DNA from: Pseudomonadota bacterium
GTDB taxonomy: Bacteria; Myxococcota_A; Bradymonadia; UBA4248
Reading direction: 5' to 3'
Length of the DNA stretch: 5,340 bases
NCBI GenBank assembly: GCA_009786045.1
Contig: WQTY01000182.1
Location: forward strand, 1 to 5,340
The position numbers and the translations under genes were made by a program. Below the pieces are notes generated by a model that saw only the letters and a program-made list of their open reading frames with translations, made no database searches and was not told the origin of the DNA. Numbering within the stretch: the stretch's first letter is position 1; each line of letters opens with the position of its first letter. Positions 1-5,340 of this stretch are shown one piece after another.

Positions 1-445
1 AGATGCCCTCTTCTCCGCACCGTTTTATGGCGCCATTCTCGCAAACGGGCACAAAGCCTGCGTCGCACAACGATTCGGGCAAGCATGCCCCATGGGCGCA
101 GCCGTTTGGGCAGGGGTCGAGCACAAAGGTGCCCTCTTCTCCGCACCGTTTTATGGCGCCATTCTCGCAAACGGGCACAAAGCCTGCGTCGCACAGCGAT
201 TCGGGCAAGCATGCCCCATCGGCGCAGCCGTTTGGGCAGGGGTCGAGCACAAAGATGCCCTCTTCTCCGCACCGTTTTATGGCGCCATTCTCGCAAACGG
301 GCACAAAGCCTGCGTCGCACAACGATTCGGGCAAGCATGCCCCATGGGCACAGCCCACAACGCAGGGTTCAAGCACAAAGGCACCTTCCTCTCCACATCG
401 CTTAACAAGTGCCCCTTCGCAGACAGGCACAAAACTCGCCTCGCA
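1..445 (-). repeat. 126-bp in-frame tandem repeat array
   Basis: Tandem repeat of 126 bp (42 codons) inside the Cys-rich lipoprotein gene, continuing past the left edge. Reading along the gene, the units lie at 445-320, 319-194, 193-68 and 67-1 (partial). The first unit is diverged. From about 348 down to 1 the copies are almost identical: the segments 3-128 and 129-254 differ at three positions by my count. Segment 255-348 matches 3-96 exactly, while the middle copy carries its own differences. The length is a multiple of three, so copy-number change would preserve the reading frame. The lack of silent changes points to recent duplication or gene conversion. Confidence 0.92.
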
Positions 446-523
446 ATCAGAGGCAGATTGTGTGTTTTCGGAACATGCCACAGCGCAAAGCGCAATCAGG
501 AACATGGCGTGACGATATCGCAT
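1..523 (-). CDS. Cys-rich tandem-repeat lipoprotein (3' end outside window)
   Basis: Probable envelope lipoprotein of unknown function; 174 codons are visible and the frame is still open at the left edge. The N terminus MRYRHAMFLIALCAVAC has a basic n-region, a hydrophobic core and a lipobox-like AVAC, so Cys17 is the likely lipidated residue. From Cys27 onward the protein is a 42-residue repeat with six cysteines spaced C-x7-C-x7-C-x10-C-x3-C-x4-C-x5, containing motifs such as FVPVC, KRCGEEG, DPCPNGC and GACLPESLC. Units 1-3 are complete (residues 27-68, 69-110, 111-152) and unit 4 is cut. The ATG at 523 is chosen because AGGAG lies 7 bases upstream; starting at Met7 would lose the charged n-region. 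The upstream gene ends 11 bases away, which indicates an operon. The spacing resembles Cys-rich extracellular repeats common in Myxococcota-type genomes (from memory, not searched). Even cysteine numbers per unit suggest disulfide-stabilised modules, which is inference. Confidence 0.85.
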   Translation of the reverse strand, partial: MRYRHAMFLIALCAVACSENTQSASDCEASFVPVCEGALVKRCGEEGAFVLEPCVVGCAHGACLPESLCDAGFVPVCENGAIKRCGEEGIFVLDPCPNGCADGACLPESLCDAGFVPVCENGAIKRCGEEGTFVLDPCPNGCAHGACLPESLCDAGFVPVCENGAIKRCGEEGI

Positions 524-530
524 TGGGTTT

Positions 531-535
531 CTCCT
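531..535 (-). promoter_or_regulatory. Shine-Dalgarno overlapping the upstream stop codon
   Basis: AGGAG on the minus strand lies 7 bases before the ATG at 523. Its first A is the last base of the TGA stop (537-535) of the upstream helical-protein gene. This fixes the lipoprotein start and suggests the two genes share one transcript and are translationally coupled. Confidence 0.8.
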
Positions 536-1305
536 CAGGGACAGGTCGATTCCGACGCTGGGGCATCCATAAAATGTCTGGCAAAAAGGTTTCGGAGTGT
601 TTGAACATCTTCGGAGGCAGAGGCATCCTGGCTGAAACGCTGAAAGATTTCCTGTCGTCTGGCCGGAGATCGGAAAGCAAGCTGATAGTCGTCGAGGGCA
701 TGCCGAAAAGGCGTATCGGAATATCCGGCAAAGTCGAGCGCTGCCAGACACTCAGCATAGCGCTTTGACAGCCAGACGCAGACAGGTTCGCCCTCAATGG
801 CGTCCGTGAGCTTTGGCAAATCGCCATAGAGATGCAAAAGGAATAAAACGGCCATGGGCAAATGGGCCGTGGCATCAAGGGAAGAACGCATGGCAAGCCG
901 CATCTCGTCATATCTGCCCAAAACCTTGAGCGCTTTGGCATAGCGCCGAAAAAGGCGTGCCAGAGGTTCTCTGAATGCTTCATGCGGAAATTTGCCGGGA
1001 AATGGCTCGACATGATGCAATGTATGCAAAAACCACTCTGAAACGGAGGCTGCCATGGCGTCATTGCCCGATGTCACAAGGTAATCGAGCTGATCGGCGA
1101 CGATGGCAACGAGCGGCAAAATGGCATGGCGGTCTTCCTTAAGCCGTTGGGCAAAATGCTGGCGGTGGCTGCCTAAGAATTTCGCGGCTTCCTGTGGACC
1201 GGCCTCGGGATCCATAGCCATGGCCTGAGCCTGTTTCAGTATGTCATCCAGCATCATATTCCCTGCGTCCTCAATCGTGTCGTCTCCCGGCTGTGTTCGT
1301 GCCAT
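535..1305 (-). CDS. Helical, TPR-like protein of unknown function
   Basis: A 256-residue protein I do not recognise. It has no signal peptide or membrane segment, so it is probably cytoplasmic. It is rich in predicted helices. Residues 122-143 (YAKALKVLGRYDEMRLAMRSSL) follow a TPR helix-turn-helix pattern (A..L..G.Y.E), followed by further hydrophobic helices around 150-165 and 178-192. The only cysteines are Cys176, Cys185 and Cys255. The start is ATG at 1305, with an in-frame GTG immediately before it at 1308. AGGA at 1320-1317 is 8 bases from the GTG and 11 from the ATG, so GTG is a serious alternative. The frame stays open to an ATG at 1542, but that start would overlap the opposing kinase-like gene and add an unconvincing 79-residue tail. 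It is first in a leftward operon with the Cys-rich lipoprotein and divergent from the pseudokinase gene. A helical adaptor role is a guess. Confidence 0.78.
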   Translation of the reverse strand: MARTQPGDDTIEDAGNMMLDDILKQAQAMAMDPEAGPQEAAKFLGSHRQHFAQRLKEDRHAILPLVAIVADQLDYLVTSGNDAMAASVSEWFLHTLHHVEPFPGKFPHEAFREPLARLFRRYAKALKVLGRYDEMRLAMRSSLDATAHLPMAVLFLLHLYGDLPKLTDAIEGEPVCVWLSKRYAECLAALDFAGYSDTPFRHALDDYQLAFRSPARRQEIFQRFSQDASASEDVQTLRNLFARHFMDAPASESTCP

Positions 1306-1327
1306 CACCGGATCTGTCCTGCCATAA

Positions 1328-1356
1328 AAAATACAAAAATGCGTGCGATTCAGCAA
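1328..1356 (-). promoter_or_regulatory. Weak candidate promoter for the leftward operon
   Basis: On the minus strand TTGCTG (1356-1351) is followed after exactly 17 bases by TATTTT (1333-1328), a sigma70-like arrangement. The matches to consensus are partial (about 3/6 and 4/6), and transcription would begin near 1321, leaving a very short leader ahead of the AGGA at 1320-1317. It is listed because the spacing and position fit. Confidence 0.25.
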
Positions 1357-1419
1357 GAAAACATCTAAGTTTATGGGTCTTGGGGGTGATGTGCTAGATT
1401 CAGGCTGGTGTCGTCGAAC

Positions 1420-1434
1420 GTCAATGGTTTTGAC
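1420..1434. promoter_or_regulatory. Small perfect inverted repeat, possible operator
   Basis: GTCAA (1420-1424) and TTGAC (1430-1434) form perfect 5-base arms around a 5-base spacer, 46 bases before the TTG start. The right arm is part of the TTGACT that could be read as a -35 element. Arms this short occur by chance, so the regulatory reading is tentative. Confidence 0.25.
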
Positions 1435-1442
1435 TTTGTAGG

Positions 1443-1464
1443 TCACCTGCAGAAGTGATGTCAC
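1443..1464. promoter_or_regulatory. Cluster of TCAC/GTGA half-sites
   Basis: TCAC (1443-1446), GTGA (1455-1458) and TCAC (1461-1464) sit in alternating orientation just upstream of the ribosome binding site of the pseudokinase gene. The last two form a short palindrome with a 2-base spacer. The spacing does not match the GTGA-N6-TCAC of CRP-family sites. The position suits a repressor or autoregulator, but this is only a pattern. Confidence 0.2.
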
Positions 1465-1467
1465 GTA

Positions 1468-1473
1468 AAGGGA
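1468..1473 (+). promoter_or_regulatory. Ribosome binding site supporting a TTG start
   Basis: AAGGGA lies 6 bases upstream of TTG at 1480. Reading upstream in frame, a TGA at 1456-1458 closes the frame and no ATG, GTG or TTG lies between. The zinc-ribbon cysteines begin at residue 4 and the next in-frame Met is residue 86, so TTG is effectively the only start that keeps the N-terminal module. Confidence 0.7.
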
Positions 1474-1479
1474 AAACGA

Positions 1480-4400
1480 TTGAAAGCTTGCCATCTGTGT
1501 TTGTCTACTTTTGAGGACAACATCAAGTTTTGTCCATTCCACGGAGCGGAGCTGCGCAAGATTACGAGCGAGCTCATCTTGCCTGGCACCAGCATTGGCG
1601 GGTATTCGCTGATTTCGAAGCTTGGACAGGATGGCCTGGGCGAAATTTTTCGTGCAGAGCGAGGCGGTGAAAGCTATCGCTTCCGATTGTTTTCATCGGG
1701 ATTACTGTGCGATCCTTCGCGACTGGATCGCCTCATGGGCATATTTGAAAACAATCGCCAGCTGACAGGCAGCGCTGTGCCATTTCTCGAATTTGGCTGG
1801 ACTCAGAACAAGGCACACTTATTCTGCGTGAATCCCTTTGTCCCTGGCTTATCCCTGAAGGATATTCTCGACTCCGGACAAACCCTGAGCGAGAAAGATG
1901 TTTCGAATGTACTGTTCCAGCTTTTGCGAGCCATCCGGGATATCCATGCTCAGCGCACCGCACACGGAGGCCTCTCGCTGACAAACATCATTCTCGACAG
2001 CGATGGGGCAATCCGCCTTCATGACGTGAGTTTCTGGGACGTCTTTCGCGACGAAAACTTCCAGGCTATTCGTGATGACAACCCAGGGGTATTTCGTGAC
2101 ATTGCAAACATCATGGCGCCTGAACTTGTTAACGGCGAAGCGCCAAAACCGTGCAGCGATGTCTTCAGTGCGGGTGCCGCCGCCTTCGAGCTCCTCGCAC
2201 GCCAGCCCCTCTACGATGGGGATGTCGAGGCACAGATTCTTCGACGCCTGGAAAATGAGGATGTTCCCGAAATCCGGCTCATGCGCCCCGACCTTCATAT
2301 CAACGAAGATTTTTCAGATTTGCTCAAGACGGCAACAACCTGCAGTGCCGGGGTAAGGTTCCAGACGGTTCGAGCCTTTATTGCAGCGCTTTTGGGCATT
2401 CATGGCGAGCTCGACCCGCATGCCGAAACCATCTCGCCTGCACTGTGCCTGCGCCTGCTTGGAAAAGACAATGTCTCAGAAAAGGTACTGAGCAATATCG
2501 CCAAAGGCACAAAACATGAACTCCTGAATGCAGTGATAAGCACAGCCCGGGACACAGTCATTGAGCATACCCGCCCTGGCCCGGGAGAGGAGCATCTGAA
2601 GCACGATACCTTCGAAACCCATGATAAAACGGTTGTAGAACGGGCCCATTGGGACGATCTCGACTTTCTCGTCGGTAACGATTTGCCAACTTCCGAGGAA
2701 ATTGCCAGTCTCGAACGCGCCGTGACAACAGAAATGGACCCCCTTGAGGCGACCCCGACGCGCGAGATGTTTTCTGTGTCATTCGATGACAGTCCGGGAG
2801 GCAGCCTGAACGACAGCATCGACAGCATCCTGTCGAGTCTTCGCGACGATTTTGCGCCTTCCCACGAAACAGATGATACCCCCTCACTGTCATCGTTGTC
2901 GAGCATCAATAAGGCACTCCGAACAAATGCATCCCTGGCAGAGTCGGCCGCTGACCTCCAAATGCAAGATGCGCCCACCCAATCCCCGCACGACAAACCT
3001 GCGGATCAATCCGCCCCGGCTCAGCCTTCGCAGGATGACGCGGCACAAAGTGCAGGCGGCAATGTTCAACGGGATGATGTGCTCGTCATGTCAGCATCCA
3101 GCGAAATACGCCGTGTACGGCGCAAAAAGCGCCGGGCATCCACTGACGTGATCCCCATGGGCGAAGTTGTCATGGGCGAGGTGGAGATCGCGTCGATGGT
3201 CGATCCTGTCAAGCGTCCCAAGTACAGCAAGATTCCGACCCTTACCTCTACCGGGGGGTTCGTGATTGAAGACGCTTCTCTGCTTGAGGACGCTTTGCCC
3301 GTGCTCACAGGCGCGGGGGAGTCTGACGACGAGCTGGAAAGCGTTCAAAGGGCAGGGAGCGGACAGACAGAAGAAACCGTGCACGATCAGGAGCGAAGTG
3401 AGCTTCTGGATATGCATGAAGACAATGAAGACTGGTTTTCAGAGGGAGCAGCACCAAAACGCTCAAAGGTCAAGAGGGGCCTTATCATCACCATCTGTAT
3501 TCTTTCGCTGGGAATTGTGGGTGGCGTGGCCGCCCACATCTGGCAGAGAACTTCGCCGGCGGACACCCAAACGCACGAGCAGAACAACAACGGCACTGAC
3601 GCCATGATTCAGGCGTTTTATGCGCACCTCGAAAAAGCCACCCCGGAATCCCGGGCCATGGCCTTTGATCTCCTCAATCAGCTCAGACAAAGCGACATTG
3701 AACGAGAGCAGTTGCGGGAATGTGGCAAGGCTTTTCTGGATGCAATGGCGCAACAGGCCTCCGTTCTCAGGGAACTGGCGAAATCCCACACTGCCTTTCC
3801 AGACCCGGGGCCTCTCTTCGATGAAAACCTGCTGGCACGTACAGCCGAGTGTTTGGCCGGCATTGAAGAGACAGACCCAGAAGCTGAAGCCAGGCAAACG
3901 GCATGTGAGTCAGAAACAGGACAAGCCAGCATGCTGGCACTTGCGGATACCACCGCCTGGCTCAAAGCCATGCGCACCGATATGGAAACATCGTTGGAAA
4001 GCTGGCAGGCTCTCCACGACATCTACTCGAAAATCAGCCGCGTAAACCGTCACCATAACCCCGAAGTATCCGGGATGCTCGAAACTTCCAGCCACGAACA
4101 AACAGCGCTCACTGCCAGATTGCAGGCTGTCGATACCTGGCTCATTGCAAACAGCGCAATGCCGCCCGGAGACAAGGATAATCCAATCGCTGTCGCGCTG
4201 GTTCAAGAGCCCACTGAGGATCTGGCGGAAGACATCCTGGTCGTTCATGACGATCCGCCCCCGCCCATGGTGCAGCCTGACAAACCATCCACCAATATCG
4301 CACCAGAGCCCACGCTGATCGCTCAGGCTGCCGCGCCTGTCAACAGACCAACGACCGATCCGGCAATCGCCAGAACAAATGCCGCCGCTCCACCAGGTAC

Positions 4401-5010
4401 CACACCCCCGACACCACAAACGCCCACGACTGCTCAAAATTCTGCCGCTTCGGAACCACCCGCTCAGGTCATCCGACTCGTTGGAGATCCTCCCCCTTCC
4501 CAGGCGACAGCTCAGGTCATCCGACTCGTTGGGGATCCCCCCCCCTCTCAAGCACCCGAAAAGGCACCTGCCCCTGTCCAGCGTGTCGTCCTTGAGGATG
4601 TCCCAGCACCCAAGAAGCCGGCAACAGCCGACACCGAGCCTAAAAAACCGGCAACGGCCGATGCCGCTGTACCAACAGGAAAACTCATGGCCGATGCCCA
4701 AACAGCCATGAGAGCCAACGACTTCTCACTGGCAGTCACACTCCTGGAACAAGCGGTAAAGCAGGAACCCAATAATGGCAAAGCCTGGTTTGCCCTGGCC
4801 AGAGCCAGAGATGGCCAAAACAACCTCACAGAAGCCATTTCGAGTGCGGTCAAGGCATGTTCGCTTTGGAATCATGCAAGCTGCCATGTTTACCTTGGTG
4901 ATCTGTACAGTAAGTCGAATCAGAAGGACAATGCGCGTCAGAGCTACGAAAAAGCCAAAGCATTGGGAGGCAATGCAGACACCATTGATGCGAAAATTCT
5001 TGGATTATAA
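1480..5010 (+). CDS. Zinc-ribbon pseudokinase with transmembrane helix and periplasmic TPR domain
   Basis: A 1176-residue membrane-spanning protein, probably a signalling scaffold rather than an enzyme. Domains in order: zinc ribbon C4-x2-C7-x10-C18-x2-H21; Hanks-type kinase fold about 40-307; acidic, Ser/Asp-rich linker about 310-660 with a basic patch at 544-552; transmembrane helix about 667-688 after KRSKVKR, so the N-terminal half should be cytoplasmic; periplasmic helical region about 700-890 with Cys748, 791 and 809; Pro/Ala-rich stretch about 920-1065; three TPR-like units about 1069-1165. The kinase fold is recognisable from a partial glycine loop (G49, G52, G54), APE at 213-215, SDVFSAG at 226-232 and Arg293. 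Key residues are missing: VAIK Lys is Arg69, HRD is H162-G163-G164, the HRDLKPEN lysine is Ser166, DFG is D182-V183-S184, and no clear alpha-C Glu is seen. Asn169 and Asp182 remain, so nucleotide binding cannot be excluded. Starts at TTG; a lipoprotein gene follows after 3 bases. The kinase family is confident; a non-catalytic role is inferred. Confidence 0.93.
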   Translation: MKACHLCLSTFEDNIKFCPFHGAELRKITSELILPGTSIGGYSLISKLGQDGLGEIFRAERGGESYRFRLFSSGLLCDPSRLDRLMGIFENNRQLTGSAVPFLEFGWTQNKAHLFCVNPFVPGLSLKDILDSGQTLSEKDVSNVLFQLLRAIRDIHAQRTAHGGLSLTNIILDSDGAIRLHDVSFWDVFRDENFQAIRDDNPGVFRDIANIMAPELVNGEAPKPCSDVFSAGAAAFELLARQPLYDGDVEAQILRRLENEDVPEIRLMRPDLHINEDFSDLLKTATTCSAGVRFQTVRAFIAALLGIHGELDPHAETISPALCLRLLGKDNVSEKVLSNIAKGTKHELLNAVISTARDTVIEHTRPGPGEEHLKHDTFETHDKTVVERAHWDDLDFLVGNDLPTSEEIASLERAVTTEMDPLEATPTREMFSVSFDDSPGGSLNDSIDSILSSLRDDFAPSHETDDTPSLSSLSSINKALRTNASLAESAADLQMQDAPTQSPHDKPADQSAPAQPSQDDAAQSAGGNVQRDDVLVMSASSEIRRVRRKKRRASTDVIPMGEVVMGEVEIASMVDPVKRPKYSKIPTLTSTGGFVIEDASLLEDALPVLTGAGESDDELESVQRAGSGQTEETVHDQERSELLDMHEDNEDWFSEGAAPKRSKVKRGLIITICILSLGIVGGVAAHIWQRTSPADTQTHEQNNNGTDAMIQAFYAHLEKATPESRAMAFDLLNQLRQSDIEREQLRECGKAFLDAMAQQASVLRELAKSHTAFPDPGPLFDENLLARTAECLAGIEETDPEAEARQTACESETGQASMLALADTTAWLKAMRTDMETSLESWQALHDIYSKISRVNRHHNPEVSGMLETSSHEQTALTARLQAVDTWLIANSAMPPGDKDNPIAVALVQEPTEDLAEDILVVHDDPPPPMVQPDKPSTNIAPEPTLIAQAAAPVNRPTTDPAIARTNAAAPPGTTPPTPQTPTTAQNSAASEPPAQVIRLVGDPPPSQATAQVIRLVGDPPPSQAPEKAPAPVQRVVLEDVPAPKKPATADTEPKKPATADAAVPTGKLMADAQTAMRANDFSLAVTLLEQAVKQEPNNGKAWFALARARDGQNNLTEAISSAVKACSLWNHASCHVYLGDLYSKSNQKDNARQSYEKAKALGGNADTIDAKILGL
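4462..4557 (+). repeat. 48-bp tandem duplication in the Pro-rich periplasmic stretch
   Basis: Two adjacent 48-bp copies (4462-4509 and 4510-4557) encode the 16-residue unit AQVIRLVGDPPPSQA plus T or P (residues 995-1010 and 1011-1026). The first 24 bases are identical; the second halves have a few substitutions. The second copy contains a run of nine C at 4537-4545. The duplication lengthens the flexible segment before the TPRs. Conservation of the hydrophobic VIRLV core between Pro-rich parts makes a short binding motif possible. Confidence 0.9.
4609..4662 (+). repeat. Short PKKPATAD repeat before the TPR domain
   Basis: PKKPATAD occurs at residues 1044-1051 (4609-4632) and 1054-1061 (4639-4662), a 30-bp period. 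The two copies differ at silent third positions. This Lys/Pro/Ala-rich spacer resembles periplasmic linkers that span envelope layers. It directly precedes the first TPR. Confidence 0.8.
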
Positions 5011-5013
5011 ATT

Positions 5014-5340
5014 ATGAAAGCGAAAATCCGTCTGTTTGCGGTGTCTTGCCTGATGCCGCTCTGTCTCCTGGGGTGCGATCGCAAAGCTTCGAATGCTGCC
5101 GCCACGACAGAAAGCCTGGACATCGTCAATGCGGCCTCTCAGGGCCGTTTCCCATCGGCTGGTTCCGCTGTCGATGCTAAAGATGTCTCCAAAAGTATTC
5201 GGCTGGATGTCTCCACCTACTTCCCCATTTGGAGTGATAACGTTGCCGCCACTTTCGATGTCGTCATCACCAACACCACGCAGGCATTTGTCTCCGCGCG
5301 GCTGATACCAAAAGTTGTGATCTTCGATGAACAGCAAAAC
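5014..5340 (+). CDS. Lipoprotein of unknown function (3' end outside window)
   Basis: The first 109 codons of a secreted lipoprotein. The N terminus has Lys2, Lys4 and Arg6, a hydrophobic core and the lipobox LLGC, giving a predicted lipidated Cys21. The +2 residue is Asp22, which in Escherichia coli Lol sorting retains lipoproteins in the inner membrane; whether that rule holds in this organism is unknown. After an Ala/Ser-rich tether (about 23-60), residues 61-105 alternate hydrophobic and polar residues (IRLDVSTYFPIW, AATFDVVITNTT, RLIPKVVIFDE), which looks like the start of a beta-sandwich; the family is not recognised. ATG follows the pseudokinase stop by only 3 bases. GGA at 5002-5004, inside the end of that gene, is a weak ribosome binding site 9 bases upstream. 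Tight coupling suggests the two proteins act together at the inner membrane or periplasm, which is inference. Confidence 0.85.
   Translation, partial: MKAKIRLFAVSCLMPLCLLGCDRKASNAAATTESLDIVNAASQGRFPSAGSAVDAKDVSKSIRLDVSTYFPIWSDNVAATFDVVITNTTQAFVSARLIPKVVIFDEQQN

Larger units (their letters stand above)
1306..1479. promoter_or_regulatory. Divergent intergenic control region
   Basis: These 174 bases separate the two divergent gene pairs and should contain both promoters. The stretch 1324-1370 is A/T-rich compared with the flanking coding DNA. No strong consensus promoter stands out on the plus strand: TTGACT at 1430-1435 has no good -10 at the right distance. TGCTAGATT at 1392-1400 resembles an extended -10 but lacks a good -35. 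Short inverted repeats near the pseudokinase start are listed separately. Confidence 0.6.

Noticed and set aside
1..380. CRISPR-like direct repeats
   Set aside because: The repeat is 126 bp, contiguous with no unique spacers, and lies within a coding frame, so it is a protein repeat.
3..604. Three overlapping plus-strand open frames across the repeat array (from 3, 85 and 92)
   Set aside because: A 126-bp unit divisible by three keeps any stop-free frame open through all copies. The minus-strand frame has the lipobox, the Shine-Dalgarno and the regular cysteine spacing, so these are shadows.
447..1064. Alternative minus-strand frame of 205 codons overlapping the helical protein
   Set aside because: It is out of frame with the helical protein gene, has no convincing ribosome site, and runs into the lipoprotein gene in the wrong frame.
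1306..1542. A longer start (ATG at 1542) for the leftward helical protein
   Set aside because: It would overlap the zinc-ribbon start of the opposing gene and the whole control region, and the extra 79 residues show no domain character. The GTG/ATG pair at 1308/1305 has an upstream AGGA.
3910..4701. Minus-strand open frame of 263 codons, Gly/Arg/Cys/Trp-rich
   Set aside because: It is antisense to the Pro/Ala-rich and helical part of the pseudokinase gene; its composition is that expected from reading such codons backwards, and no start signal supports it.
5008..5013. Possible terminator between the pseudokinase and the lipoprotein
   Set aside because: The gap is only 3 bases and no hairpin with a T-run is visible, so read-through into the lipoprotein gene is expected.
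5005..5337. Minus-strand frame of 110 codons over the right-hand lipoprotein
   Set aside because: The plus strand here has a clear lipoprotein signal and operon spacing; the antisense frame has no supporting features.

Overview
The window holds two divergently oriented gene pairs around a 174-base intergenic region (1306-1479). No RNA gene, insertion sequence, CRISPR array, integrase or clear terminator was seen. GC content looks to be in the mid-50s percent (estimated by eye). The style of the proteins suggests a deltaproteobacterial-type lineage such as Myxococcota or Bradymonadota. The signs are an N-terminal zinc ribbon fused to a Hanks-type kinase fold, a long low-complexity linker, a single membrane helix, a TPR tail, and Cys-rich repeat lipoproteins. 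This placement is an inference from protein style, not from a marker gene.

Leftward pair (minus strand). 1305 to 535 encodes a 256-residue, mostly helical, probably cytoplasmic protein with a TPR-like helix pair. Its TGA stop overlaps the Shine-Dalgarno of the next gene. That gene (523 to 1, running off the left edge) encodes a lipoprotein made of 42-residue, six-cysteine repeats. The repeats are encoded by a 126-bp tandem array whose copies are almost identical in DNA.

Rightward pair (plus strand). 1480-5010 encodes a 1176-residue multidomain protein starting at TTG: zinc ribbon, kinase fold, acidic linker with a basic patch, one transmembrane helix, a periplasmic helical region with cysteines, a Pro/Ala-rich stretch with internal duplications, and C-terminal TPRs. 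The kinase fold has lost the catalytic Asp (HRD is HGG), the VAIK lysine (Arg) and the DFG glycine, so it reads as a pseudokinase. Three bases after its stop, a second lipoprotein begins (5014, running off the right edge).

Working model (inference). The rightward pair would be a membrane-spanning scaffold or sensor. A non-catalytic kinase fold in the cytoplasm would be linked to a periplasmic TPR that docks an envelope partner, possibly the adjacent lipoprotein. The divergent pair supplies another TPR-like soluble protein and a Cys-rich envelope lipoprotein. Shared regulation from the intergenic region is possible but not shown.
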